This document shows, one piece after another, positions 38,378 to 47,993 of a stretch of DNA of 64,000 nucleotides. Location: NCBI RefSeq assembly GCF_003854275.1, contig NZ_QTQP01000011.1:1-64000 (forward strand), written 5' to 3'. Positions within the stretch are counted from its first letter, which is position 1; each line of letters begins with the position of its first letter. The notes under the pieces are model-generated. The model made no database searches. It saw only the letters and a program-made list of their open reading frames with translations, and was not told where the DNA came from. Origin of the DNA: Burkholderia sp. Bp8963 (GTDB taxonomy: Bacteria; Pseudomonadota; Gammaproteobacteria; Burkholderiales; Burkholderiaceae). A program made the position numbers and the translations under genes.

Positions 38378-39010
38378 CTATTTCCTGGATTCGCATGCCA
38401 TCCGCACCGCCAGACCTGTGAGAACGCCTCCCATCAGCCAGCGCTGCACCGACAGCCACGACGGCCGTCCTGACAGGAAGATAGATATCGATCCGGCTGT
38501 CACGACGATCAGTGCATTCACAGCGAGGCTGATCGAAATCTGAACGCTGCCGAGCGCCAGCGATTGGGTAAGAACACTACCGTGTCCTGGCGTAATAAAC
38601 TGGGGAAGCAGAGACAGATACATGACGGCGATCTTGGGATTCGCCAGGTTAGTGACAAAACCCATGCCAAAGAGCTTCCTTGGAGTATCGACCGGCAGGT
38701 CGCGCACTGCAAACGCGGACCGTCCGCCCGGTTTGACCGCTTGCCAGGCAAGGTACAGAAGGTACAAAGCACCGCCAAAGCGAAGCGTGTCGTATGCGTA
38801 AGGTACCGCAAATATGAATGCCGTGATTCCGAATGCCGCACAGAGCATATAGAACACAAAGCCCAGAGCAACGCCTCCCAACGAAATGAGGCCTGCGCGT
38901 CTACCTTGGCAAATTGAGCGGGAAATTAGATAAATCATGTTCGGCCCCGGCGTTAACACCATCCCCAACGCCACAAGACCGAACATGAGCAATTGCGTGA
39001 AATCAGGCAT
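38378..39010 (-). CDS. LysE-family exporter
   Basis: 210 aa inner-membrane protein with six hydrophobic segments and the family landmarks MVLTPGPNMIYLISRSI near the N-terminus and TNLANPKIAVMYLSLLPQF in the middle. ATG 39010 follows GGAG. RhtB/LysE exporters move amino acids or related metabolites out of the cell. It probably leads an operon with the hydrolase and ABM genes. Confidence 0.9.
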   Translation of the reverse strand: MPDFTQLLMFGLVALGMVLTPGPNMIYLISRSICQGRRAGLISLGGVALGFVFYMLCAAFGITAFIFAVPYAYDTLRFGGALYLLYLAWQAVKPGGRSAFAVRDLPVDTPRKLFGMGFVTNLANPKIAVMYLSLLPQFITPGHGSVLTQSLALGSVQISISLAVNALIVVTAGSISIFLSGRPSWLSVQRWLMGGVLTGLAVRMACESRK

Positions 39011-39100
39011 AACCCATCTCCAAAGATAGTAGGTAATGCCCAGGCGCGCGGCGGCCAACAACCTCACGCTCCCCGATAGTGCCCTATCTGTATGCGCCAG

Positions 39101-39955
39101 TCACATGAGTGCAGAGATCCTAGCATGTCTTCTGTTGGCCCGCATTGCCTCGTCGATCGCGCTCAGCACCGCGAGCGCCCGCCCCCGAATGCCGACCCCG
39201 ACGCCATCGACCGTGACGTCGCCGGCGTCGAGGTTGATGCGGATCAGCGGCCCGCGCACGGATTCGGCGAACATCCGCACGCTCGGCACGGCGGTCCCGG
39301 CCCCTGCTTCAATCACGACCGGCCGCGCGACCGTGCCGAGCCAATCCTGCATGCGCGTCCATTGGCGCGACGTCCGCGTGCCGATCCAGCGCTGATCGTC
39401 GAACATCAGGAAGTTCGGCCGCGCGAGGCCGCCGCATGCGTGGCAGCGCGGCAAACCGGATGCATCGAGCGTATCGACGTCGACATCACCCATCGTGTTG
39501 CCGGTCGACCAGATCGCGTCGCTGCACGGTTCGCCGCATTGCATGAAGTTGATCGTGCCGTGGCATTCGAGCACCCTGTCCTCGTCGAAACCGGCCGACT
39601 GGAAATGGCCGTCGACGTTGCTCGTGAACACGAACGCGCCGTGACGCGCGCGCTGTGCCCAACGCCGCAGCATCGCGTAACCGGCATGAGGGCTCGCGTG
39701 CCGGCATACCTGAAGCGCGCGCCCGTAGAATCGCCACGCGTCGACAGGTCTGTCGACGAAGCAGTCGCCCTGGGTCAGCGAGCCGACGTCGCGCTCGCTC
39801 ATTCCGGCAGGCAGCAGCGAAGTCCAGAGCCCGCCCGTGCCGCGAAAGTCCGGCAACCCGGAATCGACGCTCATGCCTGCGCCCGCCGCGATGACGATGC
39901 CATCTGCGTTGGCGATCCAGTCCGCCGCGCGGCGGATATTGTCTTGGTCGTTCAA
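39101..39955 (-). CDS. SIR2-family NAD-dependent deacylase (sirtuin)
   Basis: 284 aa; TTG start at 39955 behind CGGAG. Motifs: AAGAGMSVDSGLPDFRG (NAD binding), TSNVDGHF, catalytic His in LECHGTI, and zinc Cys pairs QCGEPC and RCHACG. GAGTAV and RINLD follow late in the Rossmann fold. It removes acyl groups from protein lysines or serves a related ADP-ribosylation role. It lies 13 bp after the small protein at 39969-40382 on the same strand. Confidence 0.9.
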   Translation of the reverse strand: MNDQDNIRRAADWIANADGIVIAAGAGMSVDSGLPDFRGTGGLWTSLLPAGMSERDVGSLTQGDCFVDRPVDAWRFYGRALQVCRHASPHAGYAMLRRWAQRARHGAFVFTSNVDGHFQSAGFDEDRVLECHGTINFMQCGEPCSDAIWSTGNTMGDVDVDTLDASGLPRCHACGGLARPNFLMFDDQRWIGTRTSRQWTRMQDWLGTVARPVVIEAGAGTAVPSVRMFAESVRGPLIRINLDAGDVTVDGVGVGIRGRALAVLSAIDEAMRANRRHARISALM

Positions 39956-39968
39956 GGTTGTGCTCCGT

Positions 39969-40382
39969 TCAGAAATTGTCGGCCCAGCGATCCCAGAACC
40001 CGGGCTCGTCGTGGTGAGCGTTCTTGCGTGCGTAGTCGAGGCCGATCACGAGGAAGCGCATGTGCGGAAAACGCAGCGAACCGTCCGGATATTCGAGGAA
40101 TGCTTCGAGCGCGCGGTAGGTCGCGTCGTCGCGGTCGAACGGCAGGTCGATGTAGATCGATCCGCGATAGCTTCGCATCACGCGCTCGTCCGCCACCTCG
40201 CCGCACTCCGTCCACGCAATGCCGCGCGCGTCGAGCCATGCGATGAGCGCGTCTCGCGCCGGATGTTCCCGCCAGTTGTACGGCGAGCGCTCGCGCGCCG
40301 GGTTGTCGAAGAACGTGACGTAAAGCGTATCGCGCGCGTTGCGGCGCGCGATTGCGTCGATATGCTCGATCGTGCGTGGCAT
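39969..40382 (-). CDS. Conserved hypothetical protein paired with the sirtuin
   Basis: 137 aa, ATG 40382 with GGAGA upstream. Soluble and rich in aromatic and acidic residues (TLYVTFFDNPARERSPYNWR; IYIDLPFDRDD). I recognise no domain. Because it precedes the sirtuin gene by 13 bp it may be a substrate or partner; this is inference. Confidence 0.7.
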   Translation of the reverse strand: MPRTIEHIDAIARRNARDTLYVTFFDNPARERSPYNWREHPARDALIAWLDARGIAWTECGEVADERVMRSYRGSIYIDLPFDRDDATYRALEAFLEYPDGSLRFPHMRFLVIGLDYARKNAHHDEPGFWDRWADNF

Positions 40383-40460
40383 GATGTGTCTCCGTGGAAA
40401 AGGATCACGTCATCTTGCCAGCGCATCGGGACATTTCCTGTCCCGATGCAGCGCAGCCGA

Positions 40461-42038
40461 TCAGCGCGGGCCGAGGTCGCGGCCGTCGCGGTCGACGCCC
40501 ATCCGGTTGCGGAAATCGTCGAAACCGTCGCCGAAGAAGTGGAAGAAAAGCGCAGTCGGGCGGTCCTGCTCGTCCAGCAAGCCGAAATGCCGGCCGACGC
40601 CCCGGCCGACGGATAGCAGCGTGGCCGCCGATTTGGGTGTGCCTGCGTAGCCTGACTTGATGAGGCGTTGCGTGCGCGCGCCGGCTGCCGTTTCGGCCAG
40701 CTCGCAATACCCGGCCAGGCCCGCGCAAACGAGGCAAACCTGTTCGCGCTCGTCACCAGCGACGAATTCGGGCTCCCCATAGTTCGCCGCGATCAGGTCG
40801 CCCTTGCCGTTGCTATTGCCGCTGCCCTCGATCGACCGGATCTCCTCGAGCGAGCGTTCGTGCAGATTGAATTCCCGTTCGCCGAACGGAAAACAGTAGG
40901 CCCGGAAGTTCTTTATGAACGCACTGTACAAAAGGGCGTGCGTCGGTGCGTTGAGCCATTGCCTGAAGCTGTCTGCATCGGGATTCGCCGGCTCGGTTTC
41001 GCGATAGGCACAATATGCGCCCAGTACCTTGCTAAACGGATGCCCCGTCGGCACGAAGTTTCCGCCTTCGCCCGGCACCATCGGCGCGTCGTCAGGGATG
41101 ACGATCGCACCGCCCTCACCCACGCCACTACCGCTGCCAGCCACGCTCCGGATGTCATATCCGATCATGAATAGCGCCGCTTCGAACGCATGACACTGCG
41201 CCGCGATCAGGTCCGCACCGTCGACGTGCGGCTCGCTCGCAAACAACGCCTTTCGTTCGAGCACAGCACGGATGATCCAGCCTGCGCGCACTTGCCAGCC
41301 TGCCCAACGCTCGCGCGGCATCTGATTCGTGTAGAACTGCGGCGCTGCCGCGAATCCCAGATCCCCCGGATTGCGAATCTGCGCGCCGCGCGCCTGTCCC
41401 GACGGGAAGCCGAGCGGATCGTACCGGACGCCGATGCGTTCGGCATCTCGCCGAAACAGCTCGTAGAGCATCGCCAATGCGGCACCGACGCGGCTGTCGT
41501 AGATCGGCGATCCGGTCGTATCGAACAGCGCATGCACCTTGGTCAGCCCGGCGTCGAAGCGCTCGACATTGCGCGCGTGCAAGTCGTCGGTCGTCTGTGA
41601 GCCATCCAGCGCGAACAGCGGCGCAAGCGACTTCAGGTACGCGCAGAATGCGCGTTGCCGCACCTTCGACTCGATGAACGGAATCGCACTGAACACGCCG
41701 CCCCAGCGCAATATCTCGCGCGCCACCGCGCCAGCTCGCTCGTCGTCGCCTTTGGCAACGGCCTCGCGCAGCATGACGCTCAAGCGCTGGAGCGTCGCGC
41801 GCGTCGTTTCCCAGTCCTGCGATTCGATCCGTCGCTCCGTATCCGGATCGATCCACGCACTGCGCCAGCAGTATTGCGCGAGAACGGCTTCGATACCGTT
41901 CACGCGGATATCGAGCCCGCCCGGAACGAACTTGCTGCTGGCAAAACGCAAGTGCACAGGCAGTGTCGGCAGATGCTCGACGAGCCAGGTCACGAACTCC
42001 GCGACGTGAGATTGCTCGAGAAATGCTTTGCGATCCAT
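40461..42038 (-). CDS. Conserved hypothetical protein downstream of recD
   Basis: 525 aa from ATG 42038 (GAGGAAAG upstream), 31 bp after recD on the same strand. No signal peptide or membrane helices. A Gly-rich linker near residue 310 (SGSGVGEGGAIVIPDDAP) separates two halves. CLVCAGLAGYC near residue 435 may bind metal. I recognise no family. It is probably at the tail of the recCBD transcript. Confidence 0.7.
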   Translation of the reverse strand: MDRKAFLEQSHVAEFVTWLVEHLPTLPVHLRFASSKFVPGGLDIRVNGIEAVLAQYCWRSAWIDPDTERRIESQDWETTRATLQRLSVMLREAVAKGDDERAGAVAREILRWGGVFSAIPFIESKVRQRAFCAYLKSLAPLFALDGSQTTDDLHARNVERFDAGLTKVHALFDTTGSPIYDSRVGAALAMLYELFRRDAERIGVRYDPLGFPSGQARGAQIRNPGDLGFAAAPQFYTNQMPRERWAGWQVRAGWIIRAVLERKALFASEPHVDGADLIAAQCHAFEAALFMIGYDIRSVAGSGSGVGEGGAIVIPDDAPMVPGEGGNFVPTGHPFSKVLGAYCAYRETEPANPDADSFRQWLNAPTHALLYSAFIKNFRAYCFPFGEREFNLHERSLEEIRSIEGSGNSNGKGDLIAANYGEPEFVAGDEREQVCLVCAGLAGYCELAETAAGARTQRLIKSGYAGTPKSAATLLSVGRGVGRHFGLLDEQDRPTALFFHFFGDGFDDFRNRMGVDRDGRDLGPR

Positions 42039-42069
42039 TGATTTCTTTCCTCAGCGATGTAGATGGTAT

Positions 42070-44193
42070 TCACCGCACGTCAAACCCGGCCGACAGACCA
42101 CTCGCGCGCAGTACGCACTTCTCCACGGCCTGCTCGATGATCGATCGCCCGCCCGCGTTCGCGATCGTCAGGAAGCTGCGTGCACGCGTGATGCCCGTGT
42201 ACACGAGCTCTCGCGTGAGCACGGGGCTCAGCGTGTCGGGCAGAACCAGCGCCGCGTGTGCAAACTCCGAGCCTTGCGATTTGTGCACGGTGAGCGCGAA
42301 CACGGTCTCGACGGCCTGCAGGCGGCTCGGCAGCACCCACTTGATCCGCCCTGATCCGTCACCCGCCGCAAATGCGACACGCAGGCGCATCTCGCCGTCC
42401 GGCGCGGGAAGCGCGAGCGTGATGCCGATGTCGCCGTTCATCAGGCCGAGTTCGTAGTCGTTGCGCGTGACGAGCACCGGGCGCCCCAGATACCATTCGC
42501 CGGCGGGTGCAATCAGGTTCGCCGCATGAAGCAGACGCTCGACGCGCCGGTTCAGCCCTTCGACGCCCCACGGGCCGCGACGCAATGCGCACAGGAGCTG
42601 GAATTCGCCATGCGCATCGAGCACGGCGTTCGCCCACCGGTCGAAGCTCGCCGGGTCCGCACCCGGTGACGGCTTCTCCTGGCGAAGCGTCTGCAAGTAG
42701 TGGCGATAGCCGTGCCGGCCGTTCCCGTCCATCGATCCGCTGTCGGCGGCGTCACCGGCGACGCCGTCCACGACCAGCGCGCCGAGCGCCGCGTCGCTCT
42801 TCTCCGAGCAGTCGAGCAGCGCGAGATCGGCGTAACCATGCGCCCATACCTCGGCAACTTTGGCCTGCTCGCCCGAGTTGACGGCCTCGGCCAGTTTGCC
42901 GATTCCGCTGTTCTCCGAAAAACGGTGGCTGAAACGCAGCATCGCGATCGACTGGTCGAGCGCGCTGCCGGCCGGATCGACGAGCTTCTCGCCGACCTGC
43001 TCGTCCGTCACCTGCTGCAGCCAGGCTTGCGTTTGCGGCGTGTAATGTCCTGCACGCGCGCGCTGGCACAGCTCGCCCAGCACGGCGCCCGCCTCCACCG
43101 ACGCGAGCTGGTCCTTGTCGCCGAGCAGGATCAGCCGAGCGCGCGCGGGCAGTGCCGACAGCACCGCATGCATCATTTCGAGGTCGACCATCGACGCTTC
43201 GTCGATCACGAGCACGTCGAGCGACAGCGGATTGCCTGCGTGATGCCGGAAGCGCCGCGAGTCGGGGCGCGTGCCGAGGAGCCGATGCAGCGTCGTCACG
43301 GACACCGGAATCGCCGCGCGGACTGCGGCGCCGTGCGGGAAGCCGTCGAGCGGCAATTGCGCGACCGCCCCCGCGATCGACTCGTTCAGGCGCGCGGCGG
43401 CCTTGCCGGTGGGCGCCGCGAGACGAATGCGCAGCGCTCGCCCGTCGCTGTCGGCCATCAGCGCGAGCGACTGCAACAACGCGAGCAGCTTGACGACCGT
43501 TGTCGTCTTGCCCGTGCCGGGGCCGCCCGTGATGACGCTGAACGCGCTGCGCGCCGCGAGCGCGCACGCGAGTTTCTGCCAGTCAGCGCGCGGCTCGGGA
43601 GCCTCGCCGGCGGACGCTTGCCGAAGCGGGAACAGCGTGCGAAGGGCATCGCGCAGCCGGTCGTCGGGCAACGCGTCGCCGAGCTGCGCCGACATCGCGA
43701 GCCGTTCGTCGAGCGCGCCGCATACGCGCTGCTCATAGTGCCAGTAGCGGCGCAAATACAGCCGCGTGCCCGTCAGCACCAGCGGCGTCGCGCCGGCTCC
43801 GTCGCCGACGAGATCGCCGTGCGCAAGCGCGGCCTGCCAGTGCGCGAGCGTGACACCGGCCAGCACGTGCGACGGCAGCACGACGGCCGCATCGGTATCG
43901 CGCGGCCCAAGACCGTCGGGCGGCAGCGACAGCACGAAAGCCGGATCGGCGAGCGTCGCTTGCAGATCGAGACACGCGTGACCGCGCCCCAGCTGGTGGC
44001 TCGCAAGCGCGGCGGCGAGCAGCAGCAGCGCGTGCGCATCCGGCGCCTCGTGCGCGAGGAAACGCGCGAACGCCGCATCGACCTCACGCAACCACCCGCA
44101 TGCGACCCATTCGGCAAGCAACTGCTCCATCTGCTCGCGGGAGGCCGGGTCGTGACGCGCCGCAACCGGCGCATCGGAAAACGTCGCGTTCAT
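42070..44193 (-). CDS. recD: Exodeoxyribonuclease V alpha subunit RecD
   Basis: 707 aa SF1B (5'-3') helicase of the RecBCD complex, which processes double-strand breaks and degrades linear foreign DNA. Walker A VITGGPGTGKTTTVVKLL near residue 220, Walker B VLVIDEASMVDLEMM, LGDKDQLASVEAGAVLGE, and the late FALTVHKSQGSEF. Its ATG overlaps the recB stop by 4 bp (ATGA). It may function with linker-extended motifs: two Gly/Ser-rich loops (such as GDAADSGSMDGNGRHGYRHY) are longer than in E. coli. Confidence 0.95.
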   Translation of the reverse strand: MNATFSDAPVAARHDPASREQMEQLLAEWVACGWLREVDAAFARFLAHEAPDAHALLLLAAALASHQLGRGHACLDLQATLADPAFVLSLPPDGLGPRDTDAAVVLPSHVLAGVTLAHWQAALAHGDLVGDGAGATPLVLTGTRLYLRRYWHYEQRVCGALDERLAMSAQLGDALPDDRLRDALRTLFPLRQASAGEAPEPRADWQKLACALAARSAFSVITGGPGTGKTTTVVKLLALLQSLALMADSDGRALRIRLAAPTGKAAARLNESIAGAVAQLPLDGFPHGAAVRAAIPVSVTTLHRLLGTRPDSRRFRHHAGNPLSLDVLVIDEASMVDLEMMHAVLSALPARARLILLGDKDQLASVEAGAVLGELCQRARAGHYTPQTQAWLQQVTDEQVGEKLVDPAGSALDQSIAMLRFSHRFSENSGIGKLAEAVNSGEQAKVAEVWAHGYADLALLDCSEKSDAALGALVVDGVAGDAADSGSMDGNGRHGYRHYLQTLRQEKPSPGADPASFDRWANAVLDAHGEFQLLCALRRGPWGVEGLNRRVERLLHAANLIAPAGEWYLGRPVLVTRNDYELGLMNGDIGITLALPAPDGEMRLRVAFAAGDGSGRIKWVLPSRLQAVETVFALTVHKSQGSEFAHAALVLPDTLSPVLTRELVYTGITRARSFLTIANAGGRSIIEQAVEKCVLRASGLSAGFDVR

Positions 44194-47100
44194 TGGACTT
44201 CCGCTTCAGGATGTTGAATGTAGGCTGTGCCCGCAAAGAGCGCGTCCAGCCGTTCGATCAGTTCGCGCGGCGGCCGCTCGGCGTACACGCCCTGGGTCGA
44301 CGCATTCAGGCCGCGCAGGAACAGGTAGATCGCGCCGCCGACATGTTCGTCATAGTCGTAATCCGGCAACCGCGCCTTCAGCAGGCGATGCAGCGCGAGC
44401 AGATACAGCACGTATTGCAGCTCGTAGCGCGAACGCAGCATCTGCGCGCGGATCTTCTCCGTCGTATAGCCCGTATCGTCGGCGCCCAGCCAGTTCGACT
44501 TGTAATCGGCAACGTAATAGCGGCCCTCGTGCTCGAACACGAGATCCATGAAGCCCTTCAGCATCCCGTTCAGCGTCGCAGGCTCGAGCGGCGGACGCTC
44601 GGCCCCGTCCAGCGTGTGTGCGCACACGAGCCGGTCGAGCACCGCCGTATCGACGTGCTGCGCGGCGAACCAGAACTCCATTTCACCGACCGACGTCGAA
44701 AGCGCCGACAACGCGATCGACGTCGGCTCGATCCCGTGCCCGCCCGTCAGCACGAACGGTGTCGACACGATTTGCCTGACCCAATCGGTCAGCGGTTCGA
44801 TCCAGCGCGCCCAGCCGCGCACGCTGCAGCGTCGCGCAACCACTTCGCGCAGCGCGTCGCGATCGTCAGCGACCCGTGCGAATCCGTGTGCCGCAGCCCA
44901 TTCGAGCAGATCGTGCAGGAAGCTGCCCTGCTCCGATCCGCGCGGGAAATCGTGCAACGTGCTGGCGTTCGCATGCGACATCAGCGCATCGCGCAGCGCT
45001 TGCGCGGCCTGTTCGTCGTCGACGTCGCGCTCGGCGTCGCTCGCCTCGTTGAATCCGTCTTCGCCCGGCGTGTCCGGCACAGTGTGCTCGCGATGGCTTT
45101 GTCCGGTCGTCCTGAGGCTCGAATAGCTGGCGATCCACCACGGTTCGCGCACCACGCGCGCCGACTGCCGCGCGGCGCCGTGGCACGCTTCGTCGGCACG
45201 CGGCGCGAATCGCTCGTCGCCGGGGTCTGGCGCGGGAACGACGGCTATGTTCGCCGAAGCGCCGAGTACCGTTTGCAGACGGCTTTCCAGCTCGCCGGCC
45301 GCGAGCGGCTGCCCGCCGCAGACCAGGTAGCCGATCGCCGTACGTTCGAGTTCGTCGAGCGGCGCCATGCCGATCCACGTCGCGTGACAGGCGCGGGTCA
45401 GTGCCACGTAGAGCTTGCGCAGATCCTCGCCGAGGCGTTCGTGGTCAACCCGGTCCAGCACACCGCTCTCGCCGTCCAGCGACACGCGCAACTCGTCGTG
45501 TTCGTCGTGCCATTTGAGCGGCATGTCCGTCGCTTTCGCCGGGCGGTGCGCGCACGCGAACGGAAGAAACACGAGCGGATATTCGAGCCCCTTCGATTTG
45601 TGGATCGTCACGACCTTGACGAGATCGCCGTCACTCTCGAGGCGCGTCTGAACCGCGTCGCTGCCGGCATCGCTGTCGTCCGACGCGGCACGCTGATCAG
45701 CCAGATAACGGATCTGGCCGTGCAGGCCGTCGATCATCGCGCTCGCCTGCTGCAGCAGTTCGGCCAGATGCAGCAGATCCGTCAGGATTCGCTCGCCGCC
45801 CGCCACACCCTGGCGGCCGTCCGCATGCGTGCCGAGCAGGCGCGCGGGCACGCCGAAATCGTTCAGGAACCGGCGCAGCATCGGCAGCACGCCCTGACGC
45901 CGCCAGCATTCGTGATAGCCGCGGAACTGCAGCACGCACGCCTCCCACGCGATCTCGTTGCCGAAGCGCGCGTCGAGTTCCGCCCAGCTCAACCCGAGCG
46001 TGGCCGTCGAGAGCGCGGTGCGCACGAGCCGTCCGTCGTCGGGGTCCGCACACGCGGCGAGCCAGTGTTGCAGCTCGGCTGCCTGCGCGCTCTGGAACAC
46101 GGAGCTCCGGTCGGACAGATAGACCGATCGCACGTTGCGCGCCGCCAGCGCGCCGCGGATCGCGTCGGCCTCGCCACGGTTGTTGACGAGCACCGCGATG
46201 TCGGCCGGCCGCAGCGGCTGCAGTCCGTTGTCGCTGGCAAAACCCGCATCGCCACGTTGACCCAGGTTGAGCAGGCGCACCATCTCCGTCGCGCAACCCG
46301 CCGCGATTCGGTCCAGATACGCGGTCTTGGTCGTCGGCTTGCCGTCGTCGGCGGGCGGCAGCCACCAGGCGGTCAACGCCCGCGGGGCGGCGCCGTTCAC
46401 GACGAACGTGTCGGCGCGGCCTTGCGCGCTGACGGCGGAGAATGGCACGGGGTTGTCGCCGTTGCGCCGGAACAGGAATGCGCCTTCGCCGGCGCGCGCT
46501 TCCGCGACATCGAAGCAGTGGTTCGTCGCGTCGACCATTGCGTCGCTCGAGCGGAAGTTCTTCGCGAGCGTATGGAGCCGGCCGTCGCACGAGCGCCGTG
46601 CGGCAAGATACGTATGGATATCGGCGCCGCGAAACGCGTAGATGGCCTGCTTCGGATCGCCGATCAGGATCAGCGCGCGCCACGCTGCGGCGGCTTCCGC
46701 GCGGTACACGGCATCGAAGATGCGGTACTGGACGGGATCGGTGTCCTGAAACTCGTCGATCAGCGCGACCGGAAACTGCTGACGAATCACTTCCGCAAGA
46801 CGCTCGCCGTTCGGGCCGTGCAGCGCCGCGTCGAGTCGTGTCAGCAGGTCGTCGAAACCCATTTGCGCGCGGCGTGCCTGTTCCGCCGCAAAGCGTTCGG
46901 CCACCCATTGCGCGGCATGCGACAGCACGGCGGCGCGGGCCGTCGGCAGCGCGTCGAGTTCGGCGTTCAGCGTCTCGAGCGCGACGAACCCCGGATGCGC
47001 CGGAACCGGGGCGCCTTCTGCGCACACTTCCTTGAGTCCGCCCGGCGTCAGCTTGCTCCAGCCGCTATTGAGCGACGGCTTCTCGCTCGCCGGATCGTTG

Positions 47101-47993
47101 GCCCATTCCCGCAGCGCGTTGGTCCAGCGGTCACAGTCGGCCTTGCGCATGTTCGCGGGCCTGAAATGCTTTTGATCCCGCGCGTGATCGAGCACGGCCG
47201 TCATCCCGTCGGGCCATGCATGCCACGGCGCCTTGATGCGGGCGAGGCAGATCGCGCGCTCGTCGCGCGACGCCTTCAGCGACGCTTCGGGCGCGGCAGC
47301 GGCCGGCAACTGCGACGCGAGCGCCAGCAGGTTGCGCAGTTGCGACTGCAATGCACGGGGGCCCGGAATCCACTCCGCAACGGCCGCTGCATCGCTCGCG
47401 TCGAGGGGGGCCATGAACGTGCGCCAGTAGTCCCGCACGACCTCGGCCATCAGTTCGCCCTGGTCCGTTTCGAGCGTCTGGCTGAACAGGCTGTCGCTGT
47501 CGAACGCGTGTTCGCGCAACATGCGGTTGCACCAGCCGTGGATCGTCGAGACAGCCGCGTCGTCCATCCACTCGGCCGCGAGTTGCAGCCTGCGTGCACA
47601 TGCGGGCCAGTCCGCGGGCGGATATTCGCTGCGCAGCGCGTGGAGCAGGTCCGTCTTGCCGGCGTCGAGCGGTTTCACCGCATCGGGCGCGACCTGAAAA
47701 CAGGCCGCGGCTTCGTTCAGCCGCGCGCGGATCCGGTCGCGCAACTCCTTGGTCGCGGCATCCGTGAACGTGACGACGAGAATTTCGGGCGGCGTCAGCG
47801 GTTTCGGTTGCGCAGCCGACGGCTCGTGTCCGAGCACCAGACGCACGTACAGCATCGCGATCGTAAAGGTCTTGCCGGTGCCGGCGCTGGCTTCGATCAG
47901 GCTGCGGCCGGACAGCGGGAAGCGCAGCGGGTCGAGCGGCTGTGGCGCTTGCATCGCTTGCGTTGCGGTCAGGGTTGGCATCGACACGTTCAT
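44190..47993 (-). CDS. recB: Exodeoxyribonuclease V beta subunit RecB
   Basis: 1267 aa: SF1A helicase plus C-terminal nuclease. Walker A SLIEASAGTGKTFTIAMLY at the N-terminus, VALIDEFQDTDPVQYRIFD (motif II), VKVVTIHKSKGLEYPLVF (motif V region), and the nuclease centre GFMDLVFEHEGRYYVADYKS near residue 1165 with the Asp and Lys of the D-x(n)-DYK motif. Length is close to E. coli RecB. Start overlaps the recC stop by 4 bp. Confidence 0.96.
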   Translation of the reverse strand: MNVSMPTLTATQAMQAPQPLDPLRFPLSGRSLIEASAGTGKTFTIAMLYVRLVLGHEPSAAQPKPLTPPEILVVTFTDAATKELRDRIRARLNEAAACFQVAPDAVKPLDAGKTDLLHALRSEYPPADWPACARRLQLAAEWMDDAAVSTIHGWCNRMLREHAFDSDSLFSQTLETDQGELMAEVVRDYWRTFMAPLDASDAAAVAEWIPGPRALQSQLRNLLALASQLPAAAAPEASLKASRDERAICLARIKAPWHAWPDGMTAVLDHARDQKHFRPANMRKADCDRWTNALREWANDPASEKPSLNSGWSKLTPGGLKEVCAEGAPVPAHPGFVALETLNAELDALPTARAAVLSHAAQWVAERFAAEQARRAQMGFDDLLTRLDAALHGPNGERLAEVIRQQFPVALIDEFQDTDPVQYRIFDAVYRAEAAAAWRALILIGDPKQAIYAFRGADIHTYLAARRSCDGRLHTLAKNFRSSDAMVDATNHCFDVAEARAGEGAFLFRRNGDNPVPFSAVSAQGRADTFVVNGAAPRALTAWWLPPADDGKPTTKTAYLDRIAAGCATEMVRLLNLGQRGDAGFASDNGLQPLRPADIAVLVNNRGEADAIRGALAARNVRSVYLSDRSSVFQSAQAAELQHWLAACADPDDGRLVRTALSTATLGLSWAELDARFGNEIAWEACVLQFRGYHECWRRQGVLPMLRRFLNDFGVPARLLGTHADGRQGVAGGERILTDLLHLAELLQQASAMIDGLHGQIRYLADQRAASDDSDAGSDAVQTRLESDGDLVKVVTIHKSKGLEYPLVFLPFACAHRPAKATDMPLKWHDEHDELRVSLDGESGVLDRVDHERLGEDLRKLYVALTRACHATWIGMAPLDELERTAIGYLVCGGQPLAAGELESRLQTVLGASANIAVVPAPDPGDERFAPRADEACHGAARQSARVVREPWWIASYSSLRTTGQSHREHTVPDTPGEDGFNEASDAERDVDDEQAAQALRDALMSHANASTLHDFPRGSEQGSFLHDLLEWAAAHGFARVADDRDALREVVARRCSVRGWARWIEPLTDWVRQIVSTPFVLTGGHGIEPTSIALSALSTSVGEMEFWFAAQHVDTAVLDRLVCAHTLDGAERPPLEPATLNGMLKGFMDLVFEHEGRYYVADYKSNWLGADDTGYTTEKIRAQMLRSRYELQYVLYLLALHRLLKARLPDYDYDEHVGGAIYLFLRGLNASTQGVYAERPPRELIERLDALFAGTAYIQHPEAEVQ

